This document shows, piece by piece, positions 1-6,547 of a stretch of DNA of 64,000 nucleotides. Source of the DNA: Nesterenkonia sp. LB17 (lineage in GTDB: Bacteria > Actinomycetota > Actinomycetes > Actinomycetales > Micrococcaceae); assembly GCF_022565915.1 (NCBI RefSeq), contig NZ_JAJOYX010000003.1:434001-498000 (forward strand), read 5' to 3'. Within the stretch, counting starts at the first letter, position 1, and the number at the start of each line of letters is the position of its first letter. Made by a program: the position numbers and the translations under genes. The notes under the pieces are model-generated. The model was not told where the DNA came from and did not search any database. It worked only from the letters and a program-made list of their open reading frames with translations.

Positions 1-472
1 CGCGCAAGGCGTGGACCAGGTCTGGCAGCGGATGGCCCCACCGGGCACTCAGATTGACCTGGACTCGGACTCCAGAGCTAGGCGTCTCGCGGTCTCCCTG
101 AACCTGGCACCGACCGATCGTCACACCTGCCACGGAGTCTCCGGTGGAGCGAATCAGTGCCAGCACGAAACCCTCGGCAGTCGGGGTTGGACCCTTGACG
201 GGTATGGACAGCGGCTCCTGCGCTCTGGGCTCCACGCGGAGCCGCGCCACGAGGCGGCCCAGCCAGAGCGCACCCACGCTCTCGGCCCGGCAGATGTCGT
301 CCTGGGCGAGGCGGTCGGTGAGACTGTCCAGGCGTCGAAGGCCTTGAAGGCTGGATCGACATCTGGGGCAGTTTCGGACATGGGGCTCCAAGTTGGGCTC
401 GCCGGTGCGCAGGTACTCGTTGAGGTCTTCGAGTGAGTGCCTGTAGCCGGGATGGGTGGGCACCGAGGTCAT
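1..472 (-). CDS. Zinc-binding anti-sigma-like protein with Asp23-like C-terminal part (partial, runs off left edge)
   Basis: About 157 residues are visible before the window edge. The ATG at 472 overlaps the sigma-factor stop as ATGA, so the two are translationally coupled. Near residue 31 there is H-x3-C-x2-C (HVRNCPRC), the zinc-binding signature of ZAS-type anti-sigma factors. After about residue 90 the sequence (VKGPTPTAEGFVLALIR, then VRVQVNLSARWGHPLPDL) resembles the Asp23 beta-alpha fold of the proteins encoded upstream in the same operon. No membrane segment is seen in the visible part. Being directly behind an ECF sigma gene, it is probably that factor's soluble antagonist. The Asp23-like assignment is by eye and weaker than the zinc motif. 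Confidence 0.6.
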   Translation of the reverse strand, partial: MTSVPTHPGYRHSLEDLNEYLRTGEPNLEPHVRNCPRCRSSLQGLRRLDSLTDRLAQDDICRAESVGALWLGRLVARLRVEPRAQEPLSIPVKGPTPTAEGFVLALIRSTGDSVAGVTIGRCQVQGDRETPSSGVRVQVNLSARWGHPLPDLVHALR

Positions 473-1044
473 TGCCACGCCTCCATTTCTCTAAGCAGGG
501 CGGCACGCGCCCTGGACAGGTTCCCTCGGACGCTATGGATGCTGATGGTCAAGATCTCTGCGATCTCTTGATATGAGTGCCCGCCGATCTCTCTGAGGAC
601 CCAGCACTGCCGCTGTTGTTCCGGCAATCGGTGCAGCGCCTCGGAGAGTGCCTCCAGCAGACAAGCTTCGATGGCAGAGCTCTCAGGGGCGGGACTGTCG
701 TCGACGGTTCCGGGTTCAAGGTCCTTGGGTGTGGGGGTCGTGCGGCGCCGACGCAAGAGGTCAATGCCGCAGTGGCTGGTGATGCTGAGAAGCCAGCCTC
801 GCAGAGCAACGGCATCCCTGAGAGTGGGAAGCTGCCGCCATGCCTGCAACAGGGCTTCCTGGGTGATGTCCTCCGCGTCGACGGCTGCCCCCGCAAGGCG
901 CCGAGCGTAGGCGTACACCATGGGACCGTGTCTGCGGACCAGGACCTCAAAGGCGTCCACGTCGCCATCGATGGCGCGTTCGACCAGAAGCACATCTGTC
1001 TGTTGCGCCAGGTCCGACGAGCCCGGCGCCTCCGGCCCGTCCAT
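469..1044 (-). CDS. ECF-type RNA polymerase sigma factor
   Basis: A 191-residue sigma-70 family protein with only regions 2 and 4. Region 2 covers about residues 27-95 (AFEVLVRRHGPMVYAYARRL, DAEDITQEALLQAWRQL). Region 4 covers about residues 135-185, with the helix-turn-helix SYQEIAEILTISIHSVRGNL. It is the sixth gene of the Asp23/AmaP operon, 160 bp after the AmaP-like gene, and overlaps the next gene (ATGA). The gap upstream could carry its own promoter, but I could not identify one. The context suggests a role in envelope stress; the target genes are unknown. Confidence 0.9.
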   Translation of the reverse strand: MDGPEAPGSSDLAQQTDVLLVERAIDGDVDAFEVLVRRHGPMVYAYARRLAGAAVDAEDITQEALLQAWRQLPTLRDAVALRGWLLSITSHCGIDLLRRRRTTPTPKDLEPGTVDDSPAPESSAIEACLLEALSEALHRLPEQQRQCWVLREIGGHSYQEIAEILTISIHSVRGNLSRARAALLREMEAWQ

Positions 1045-1206
1045 CGCTCCTCCGTCCCAACACCTACCAATGCCACGTGATGGTGATCACAGTCTATCCA
1101 GCGACCCCTGTCAGCCCGAGCATCGCTTTGTGTCTTGCAGCGGCTTATATGGGCTCCGCACTCCTGGCGGCCGCCGGGAGCCGCGATTCGGGAAGGGGCG
1201 AGAGGA

Positions 1207-1809
1207 TCAACGGGGGCGCCCGGTGCGGGTCGAGCGCGAACGTGGGCCGGCTCTGATGTGGACCAAGATCGGGATCAGCTCCCCCAGCAGCGTGTCCAGG
1301 CCCGCGATCGCCTCCTCCGCCGTGGCGGCGATCCGCCGGGGTGACGCGCCCCTGCGGGCACGGACGACCATCTGCACCCCGTAGCCGCCCTTGATCTTCC
1401 ACGAGGACACCCTGAGGGAGAGGACTTCGCCATCACCTTCCATGGCCTCCCTGATGGCTCGGGCCGCCAGGGAGTGGTCCACCGTGGTGGTGCCGCTGCT
1501 CGTGCTGCGGACGCCGAGCCTGTCGCTGCGACCCCCACCCTGAGAGAACATCCAGCGGAGCAGGAGGAGGATCGCCAAGACCACGAGACCCACCAGTGCC
1601 ACGGTCCACCAGCTGATGCCTGTGTCCCCCATCGGTGCCGATCGGAGCTGCTCCAGGACCCATGCCCATGTGTCTGTTCCTGTGCGGGACCAGGCCTGAG
1701 CAATGCTCGGGTTGAGCCCCGCGGCAGCGGTGAGCGTTCCCGCAGCGATCAGCCACACTCCCAGCAGGGTGATCAGCAGCCGGTTCAGGCTGCGCGGCGT
1801 GCCGTTCAT
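1207..1809 (-). CDS. amaP: AmaP-like alkaline shock response membrane anchor
   Basis: A 200-residue protein with two membrane segments, about residues 11-31 and 66-86, joined by a roughly 35-residue external loop. The cytoplasmic tail (about 105-190) carries an Asp23-like pattern ending in a basic, Arg-rich tail. In Staphylococcus aureus AmaP anchors Asp23 at the membrane. Here the gene sits with two Asp23-like genes and a DUF2273 gene in one operon, with start and stop overlapping by 4 nt on the upstream side. The name rests on architecture and neighbourhood; sequence identity is not certain by eye. Confidence 0.65.
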   Translation of the reverse strand: MNGTPRSLNRLLITLLGVWLIAAGTLTAAAGLNPSIAQAWSRTGTDTWAWVLEQLRSAPMGDTGISWWTVALVGLVVLAILLLLRWMFSQGGGRSDRLGVRSTSSGTTTVDHSLAARAIREAMEGDGEVLSLRVSSWKIKGGYGVQMVVRARRGASPRRIAATAEEAIAGLDTLLGELIPILVHIRAGPRSRSTRTGRPR

Positions 1810-2387
1810 CCCCCCACCACCCCCCGGTTGCTGACATGGACCCTCACGGCCGGTTCCGGGCGCAGCCCATAGGAGGCCAGCTCGTGGCGAACCGCCTCCT
1901 CCACGGCCGCCTGGTCGAGTGCCACCCCCGAGGTGGGCCGGAGCCTAACGTCCACGCCGCGGCGCCTCACCGCGGTGGTGACCTGTCCCGGCAGCAGTCC
2001 AGCGGCCTTGCGGGCCGCGCGAGACAGCGCCGCGGCGATGACCTCGTCATCGACCACCATGGCGCTGCGTTCGCTGGGAAGAACGTGGCGGGGCCGGCGA
2101 CCCGGGAGGATTCCGACCAGCACCAGCGCCAGGCCGATCAGCACCAGCCCCACACCGGCACCCACAAGTCCCGCGGACGTGGTGTGCTGCGGCACCGCGA
2201 TCAGCCACTCGCCCATCTCAACCGAAGAGACCAGCAGTGCCGGCGCGTCGAGAGCAGAAAGCACCGTTTCTGCTCCCACCCACACCAGCACAAGGATCAG
2301 CAGTGCCGCAGTGACCACCGACGCCATGGCCCGCGAGGAATGGGTGGTTCGGCGGGCGACCCGTCGCGCAGGAAGTGTTGTGCTCAT
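1806..2387 (-). CDS. DUF6286-type membrane protein of the Asp23 operon
   Basis: A 193-residue protein: a short basic N-terminus (PARRVARRTTHSSR), two membrane helices (about 21-45 and 70-93), then a cytoplasmic domain with VVDDEVIAAALSRAARKAAG and a beta-rich end (GVDVRLRPTSG, VRVHVSNRGVVGG). This is the layout of the DUF6286 proteins found beside Asp23 genes in actinobacteria. It overlaps both neighbours by 4 nt, so it is made in step with them. The function is unknown; a second membrane platform for the Asp23-like proteins is a reasonable inference. Confidence 0.6.
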   Translation of the reverse strand: MSTTLPARRVARRTTHSSRAMASVVTAALLILVLVWVGAETVLSALDAPALLVSSVEMGEWLIAVPQHTTSAGLVGAGVGLVLIGLALVLVGILPGRRPRHVLPSERSAMVVDDEVIAAALSRAARKAAGLLPGQVTTAVRRRGVDVRLRPTSGVALDQAAVEEAVRHELASYGLRPEPAVRVHVSNRGVVGG

Positions 2388-2782
2388 CGGCGTCTTCCCT
2401 GCCGCGCCAAGGGCTCACCCATCAGGCGGAGGTCGACCCGCCCGACCACATATCCCGTGAGCAGACGCGTCTGCTCGATGATGCGTCTGCGGTTTGCTTC
2501 AGCACGATCGTAGAGCGAGCCCTGGCCGCCGCCATCCGAGATGCGTCCGATCCCACGCAGCGGCGACACGGCCATCGGGACGGCAATCGAGACCCAGAGC
2601 ATCCCCTGGTCATCGCGAAGCTGGGCCTTCAGGCTCTGTACCGGCACGCAGAAGACGTCGGCGGTCACCGCTTCCACGACTCCGGTCAGGGCCCGTGAGC
2701 TGATCCTGGTATGGCCGACACGCCGATGCACCGCACCGGAGGTTCCTGATGGAACGAGTCCGACCTCCGAAACGGTGCTCAT
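2384..2782 (-). CDS. Asp23/Gls24-like protein, second copy
   Basis: A 132-residue soluble protein. The start at 2782 was chosen because its ATG overlaps the stop of the DUF2273 gene (ATGA); longer in-frame extensions would run into that gene. The core RISSRALTGVVEAVTADVFCV followed by LWVSIAVPMAV and an alpha-helical end (DRAEANRRRIIEQTRLLTG) follows the Asp23 pattern of helix, strand pair and helix, and it ends in strand VVGRVDLRLMG. It is shorter than and different from the first Asp23 protein of the operon, so it may form mixed assemblies with it. Confidence 0.65.
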   Translation of the reverse strand: MSTVSEVGLVPSGTSGAVHRRVGHTRISSRALTGVVEAVTADVFCVPVQSLKAQLRDDQGMLWVSIAVPMAVSPLRGIGRISDGGGQGSLYDRAEANRRRIIEQTRLLTGYVVGRVDLRLMGEPLARQGRRR

Positions 2783-2967
2783 GAGGAGCGCTGACCGCGC
2801 AGGGCGTCCATCACGCCGGCAAGATCGAGCCGACCCTCCACGATCCTGCCCAGCATCGCCCCGATGACCGTCGCAACGGCAACCAGCAGAAGTCCCCAGA
2901 AGCCGAACACGAGGAGCGTGAGCGCCAGAACCGCTCCGATGGCCGCGCCGGAGACGGTGGCACTCAT
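2779..2967 (-). CDS. DUF2273-like small membrane protein
   Basis: A 62-residue protein that is almost all membrane: one or two hydrophobic stretches between residues 6 and 40 (AVLALTLLVFGFWGLLLVAV), followed by GRIVEGRLDLAGVMDALRG. DUF2273 proteins regularly sit between Asp23 and AmaP genes. Its ATG overlaps the stop of the Asp23 gene and its stop overlaps the next ATG, so it is coupled on both sides. Confidence 0.7.
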   Translation of the reverse strand: MSATVSGAAIGAVLALTLLVFGFWGLLLVAVATVIGAMLGRIVEGRLDLAGVMDALRGQRSS

Positions 2968-3446
2968 GAGACGCGAGAGCCTCTGGACTCGGGCGCGTCG
3001 TCACTCTCGTCCGCCACCTCGGGGAGATGGATGTCACTGATGACCACGTTGACTTCGGTGACCTCCATGCCGATCAGCTCTTGGATCACGCCGTAGACGG
3101 CATTCCTGACGTTCTCGGCCACCTCCTGCAATGGGTACGGGTACTCCACCACCAGGTTCAGATCTGCGGCGACCTGGGTCTGACCGACTTCGACCGAGAC
3201 CCCCTGCGTGAGGTTGTGCTGGCCCACGACGTCGCGCATCGAGCCGATCGCGCGTTCAACGCCACCGCCCACGGCCCACACGCCGGGAACCGCTACCGTG
3301 GCGATGCCGATGATCTTCTCCACCACGTTGTCCACGATGGTGGTGGACCCCCTGCCGCCGTCTTCGGACTTCACCACGGTCGCGGACCCCGCCGCCGCGA
3401 CGCCAGGCTTACCCGAGGTCGGCTTGTTCTGAGTCTGGGTAGTCAC
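2964..3446 (-). CDS. Asp23/Gls24 family envelope stress protein
   Basis: First major gene of the operon, about 160 residues from the chosen GTG at 3446. Reasons for this start: GGAG lies 8 nt upstream, and the protein then begins VTTQTQNKP. A longer form from ATG 3482 lacks a Shine-Dalgarno of its own but could be coupled to the short leader ORF ending there. The Asp23 core is clear: TTIVDNVVEKIIGIATVAVPGV, then GVSVEVGQTQVAADLNLVVEY, then EVAENVRNAVYGVIQELIGM and VNVVISDIHLPE. Known members coat the membrane or respond to alkaline and cell-wall stress. Confidence 0.85.
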   Translation of the reverse strand: MTTQTQNKPTSGKPGVAAAGSATVVKSEDGGRGSTTIVDNVVEKIIGIATVAVPGVWAVGGGVERAIGSMRDVVGQHNLTQGVSVEVGQTQVAADLNLVVEYPYPLQEVAENVRNAVYGVIQELIGMEVTEVNVVISDIHLPEVADESDDAPESRGSRVS

Positions 3447-3478
3447 AGTAATCACTCCATCGTGTAGGTCGTGCCTGA

Positions 3479-3526
3479 TCATCGTGGTTGATGGTCACAC
3501 TGATAAGACGCATCCACGTCAGTCAT
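3479..3526 (-). CDS. Possible 15-codon leader ORF before the Asp23 operon
   Basis: ATG at 3526 is preceded by GGAGG with 7-nt spacing, one of the best ribosome sites in this part of the window. It encodes MTDVDASYQCDHQPR and stops at TGA, which overlaps an ATG in frame with the Asp23 gene (ATGA at 3482-3479). Either it is a translated leader coupled to a longer Asp23 form, or the site is fortuitous. Nothing else supports it. Confidence 0.3.
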   Translation of the reverse strand: MTDVDASYQCDHQPR

Positions 3527-3884
3527 CGTCACGCCTCCAGACGTGTCGGTCACATAACGATTGCCGGTCACCGGCTCAGCGTTCGGCGCCTGGCGCCTGG
3601 CGCACCACCGTCGCAGCCGCATCGGTCTCTGCACTGGATGCCCCTCTGTCCGGCCACGATCAGGTGGATCAGATGACGACGCTGATCGGCAGCGGCAACC
3701 GGGACCACTCGCTGGAACTGGCATTCAGGGACATGGTGGGGATGTCTGTCCTGGTGGTTGTCACATTCCGGCAGGCCCCGAGGTGGCAGGAACGCAGGGC
3801 CCTCGCCCGCACCTGGCCTCGGGAGGGGCACCGGACATCATGGTGCGGGAGATCAATGCTCTTCCTGCCGCGCCCTGAAGCTGA
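3527..3884. other. Non-coding stretch, no supported gene
   Basis: Open frames exist on both strands but show no recognisable domain, no ribosome site and no typical actinobacterial third-position pattern I could recognise. The stretch should hold the promoter of the Asp23 operon at its left end and the end of the MarR transcript at its right. I found no convincing promoter or terminator. Confidence 0.4.
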
Positions 3885-4349
3885 TCACACCAGGTCCTGA
3901 GCACTGCTGTGGTTCAGCCCGTCGGCGAAACGAGCGAGGAGCACCCCCAGTCGCTCGACATCATCCGGGTCCCATTCACGCACCTGGTCGGCGAGCCATG
4001 CCGTGCGGGTCGTCACCGCGCGCTGGCGCAATGCGGAGCCAGCAGGGGTCAAGACCAGGGCAGTGCGCCGGGCGTTGACGCCAGACGGGGTGCGGTGGAG
4101 GAGTCCTGCTTCCTCAGCGCGATCCACGAGGCGGCTGGCGGTCGAAGCGGTCACATCAGCCAGATCAGCGACATCTCCGACGGTGACTTCGCGGTGCTCA
4201 TCCGCTCCTCGGGCACAGGCCTCCACGACCAGCAGACTCGACATCTCCACTGAGGTGCTGCCATCGGCCACCAGTCGATTGCGCGAGGCCCCCCACAGCC
4301 GACGCAGCCGAATCAGCGAATCATCGAGCAGGTGCAGATCAACATCCAT
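3885..4349 (-). CDS. MarR family transcriptional regulator
   Basis: A 154-residue winged-helix regulator. The wHTH spans about residues 50-105 (VGDVADLADVTASTASRLVD, GVNARRTALVLTPAG), flanked by the dimerisation helices. Start chosen at ATG 4349; an alternative in-frame ATG is at 4364. The preferred start lies 6 nt after TATGGT, with no Shine-Dalgarno, which suggests a leaderless message. It diverges from the NAD(P)-binding reductase genes across a palindrome that covers both starts, so it probably represses itself and them. The effector is unknown. Confidence 0.88.
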   Translation of the reverse strand: MDVDLHLLDDSLIRLRRLWGASRNRLVADGSTSVEMSSLLVVEACARGADEHREVTVGDVADLADVTASTASRLVDRAEEAGLLHRTPSGVNARRTALVLTPAGSALRQRAVTTRTAWLADQVREWDPDDVERLGVLLARFADGLNHSSAQDLV

Positions 4350-4369
4350 ATGTGTACCATACACATATG
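4347..4369. promoter_or_regulatory. Palindromic operator with overlapping divergent leaderless promoters
   Basis: Arms CATATGTGTA (4347-4356) and TACACATATG (4360-4369) are perfect inverted repeats around CCA. Each end is the start codon of one divergent gene (MarR on minus, reductase on plus). Inside, TACCAT (4355-4360, plus) and TATGGT (4361-4356, minus) fit the TANNNT -10 box, each exactly 6 nt from its start codon. The two -10 boxes overlap by five bases, so polymerase could occupy only one at a time, and a bound MarR dimer would block both. Confidence 0.75.
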
Positions 4370-5251
4370 AGTCCGCCGATACTTGTCACCGGGGCCACCG
4401 GCAACGTCGGCGCCCCTCTGCTCCGGGCACTCCGCCAGGCCGGAGCAGAGGTTCGCCCGGCCTCCCGAGGCAACCAGGACCCCGAAGGCGTGTCCTTCGA
4501 CTTCACCGATTCGAGCACCTGGGGCCCGGCGTTCGCCGGAGTGCAGTCGATGTTCCTGGTGCGTCCGCCGCAGATCGGCGATGTGCGCCGCGGGCTGGTG
4601 CCGGCGCTCAGGGACGCGCGCTCACGGGGAGTGCGGCACGTGGTTCTGCTCTCCGTGCAGGGAGCCGGGCGCGTACCCGCGCTGCCCCACGCGGGACTCG
4701 AGCGATGGCTGCGCAGATCCGGTTTGAGCTGGACCTTCCTGCGTCCCTCCTATTTCGACCAGAACCTCTCCACCGTCTTCGCCGCGGACATTCGCGAACG
4801 CAACCAGATCATGGTGCCCGCCGGCGGAGGTCGTACGGCATTCGTGGACGCCCACGACGTCGCTGAGGTCGCCGCAGCGGCGCTGCTGGACCCCGCACAC
4901 CACACCGACCGGATTTGGACGCCCACCAGTGACGAGTCCCTGACCTATGACGAGGTCGCCGAGGTGCTCAGCTCCGTGCTGGGCCGCACCATCACCTATC
5001 GGCGGCCCAGCATGCTCGACTACGCCCGGCATGCCCGCACGACGCTGGGCTTCGATCCTGCAATGACTGTGGCCACCACCATCATCCACTCCACCGCCCG
5101 ACTGGGACTGGCAGGGCACCTCACCGACGACATCCGGGCCGTCACCGGCCGGGCACCCACCACCCTGAGGGAGTTCGCGCTGCGCGAGCGCGCCGCGTGG
5201 GAACCCCACTCCCCTCTTCAGACCCCGCAGAAGAAAGGCCGAACATCATGA
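4367..5251 (+). CDS. NmrA-like NAD(P)-binding reductase
   Basis: A 294-residue atypical SDR. The nucleotide-binding motif VTGATGNVG is at about residues 7-15, and later blocks (SWTFLRPSYFDQNLS, FVDAHDVAEVAAAAL) match NmrA / quinone-reductase-like (QorB type) proteins that act on NAD(P)H or quinones. Start chosen at ATG 4367 (MSPPILVTG), 6 nt after TACCAT; an in-frame ATG at 4352 would add five residues. It overlaps the next gene by 4 nt (ATGA). Control by the divergent MarR protein is likely. Quinone or electrophile stress is a guess from the family. Confidence 0.8.
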   Translation: MSPPILVTGATGNVGAPLLRALRQAGAEVRPASRGNQDPEGVSFDFTDSSTWGPAFAGVQSMFLVRPPQIGDVRRGLVPALRDARSRGVRHVVLLSVQGAGRVPALPHAGLERWLRRSGLSWTFLRPSYFDQNLSTVFAADIRERNQIMVPAGGGRTAFVDAHDVAEVAAAALLDPAHHTDRIWTPTSDESLTYDEVAEVLSSVLGRTITYRRPSMLDYARHARTTLGFDPAMTVATTIIHSTARLGLAGHLTDDIRAVTGRAPTTLREFALRERAAWEPHSPLQTPQKKGRTS

Positions 5252-5868
5252 ACGTCGCTGTGCTCGGAGGAACCGGCAGGACAGGTCGACTGCTGGTGGA
5301 AGAACTGCTCCGACGAGGCCACCAGGTCACGGCGCTGGTTCGTGACCCGGACAGGGCTCCGGAGCACGCACGGGTGGTCATCGGGGACAGCCGGGACCCA
5401 CAGGCGCTGGCCGAGGCGCTGGTAGGAGCCGAGGCGGTGATCTCGACCTTGGGCCCTGCACGGAAGCAGAACCAGCTGCACCGGCAGACCGTCGAGCAGC
5501 TGGTGCCGGCGATGCGAATGGCCGGGGTGCGCCGCTACATCGGAATCAGTGGCGCCGGAGTCGACGCCGACGGGGACTGCAAGAGCCGACGGGACCGGGT
5601 GATCTCCGCAGCCATGGGCCTGTTCGCCCGCTCCATGGTCGCTGACAAGACCGTGGAGCTGGCCACCTGGCAGGACACCGAGCTGAACTGGACCCTGGTG
5701 CGCCCACCCCGACTGATGGACGGACCCGCTACCGGCGGCGTCGAACATGATGCGCACGTGTCAACACGCTCCACCGGTATGCGCCGGACCGATCTCGCGA
5801 TCTTCTTGACCGACGTGCTCGACCAGGAGATCTACGTCCGGCAGGCCCCGTTCGCTGCCACCCGATGA
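5248..5868 (+). CDS. NAD(P)H-binding SDR family protein (BVR-B-like)
   Basis: A 206-residue short atypical SDR starting MNVAVLGGTGRTGRLLVEEL, with the GGTGxTG binding loop at residues 7-13. Middle blocks GAEAVISTLGP and RRYIGISGAGVDADGD and the LNWTLVRPPRLMDG block match the biliverdin-reductase-B-like NAD(P)H-binding group. It is translationally coupled to the preceding NmrA-like gene (ATGA) and so belongs to the MarR-controlled operon. The substrate is unknown; flavin or quinone reduction is typical of relatives. Confidence 0.8.
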   Translation: MNVAVLGGTGRTGRLLVEELLRRGHQVTALVRDPDRAPEHARVVIGDSRDPQALAEALVGAEAVISTLGPARKQNQLHRQTVEQLVPAMRMAGVRRYIGISGAGVDADGDCKSRRDRVISAAMGLFARSMVADKTVELATWQDTELNWTLVRPPRLMDGPATGGVEHDAHVSTRSTGMRRTDLAIFLTDVLDQEIYVRQAPFAATR

Positions 5869-6229
5869 CGCTGCTGGGCTGGAACCCTCGAACGCGGTTC
5901 GGTCCAGCATGACCATGTCCAAGCCAACGATGTCCACGACGGCGGGACTCTTCGTGACCCTCACCGGGGCCATCGTGGTGTTCCTGACGCCGTGGTCCCC
6001 GCCACCCTGGCCGTCGTCGTCGCGGCACGGAGCAGGTTCGATAGGCCCGATGAGTCACTCCGCTGCTGCGGGGGACGCGCAACGGCAGCAGGACACTGTC
6101 GGAGCGACCGACGCCGGGGACCCGCATGGCCGCTGGTGGAGACGATGCCGAACCTAGGCGCCATGTCCCGGTCGCACCCTGAGCACCCGCATCTCCCTGG
6201 CTGAGGAGCACAGTTGCTAATCTTGGCTC
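5869..6229. other. Non-coding stretch, no supported gene
   Basis: Short overlapping frames on both strands (for example 5909-6157 plus, 5961-6164 minus) have no recognised domain and no ribosome site. The right end carries a leaderless-type promoter for the next gene: TAATCT at 6218-6223, six nt before its ATG. It could be eroded coding sequence, but I cannot tell from what. Confidence 0.4.
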
Positions 6230-6547
6230 ATGTTGCCTTGGTTTGCGTGGATCGTCATTATCGCAATCGTCATGTTCACCCTCGCCCAGATCGTGAGCAT
6301 GGCCACCGGTAGGCCACTGCCAGGGGGCTCCGACGCGGCGGATGAGATCGAGACGCTGCGCAAGCGGGTCAAGAAGCTGGAGAAGGGCGACAAGGGAGAG
6401 CTCGAGCGCCCGCAGATCCCCACCAAGTCCGAGGAGAACTTGTCCGCCGAGGACCGCTGGCGCCTGGACATGCTCGAAGCCCGACTGGAAGAGCTGGAGA
6501 AGCGCAGACGAGATGACCGAGACAAGAAGGACGACGGCGGCAGCTGA
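6230..6547 (+). CDS. Small membrane-anchored coiled-coil protein
   Basis: A 105-residue protein: one membrane helix (about residues 4-25, WFAWIVIIAIVMFTLAQIV), a short linker, then a highly charged region with two coiled-coil stretches (EIETLRKRVKKLEKG and MLEARLEELEKRRRD). The layout resembles PspB-like proteins but the family is not assignable by eye. The ATG lies 6 nt after TAATCT and has no Shine-Dalgarno, so it is probably leaderless. Its end overlaps menE by about 35 nt, suggesting a shared transcript. Confidence 0.6.
   Translation: MLPWFAWIVIIAIVMFTLAQIVSMATGRPLPGGSDAADEIETLRKRVKKLEKGDKGELERPQIPTKSEENLSAEDRWRLDMLEARLEELEKRRRDDRDKKDDGGS

Noticed and set aside
2964-3100. ECF-type GGAAC/CGTT autoregulatory promoter upstream of the Asp23 operon
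   Set aside because: Candidate halves near 3560-3585 have the wrong spacing (about 21-22 nt).
3527-3884. Small overlapping frames on both strands
   Set aside because: No domain, no ribosome site, no conservation signal visible.
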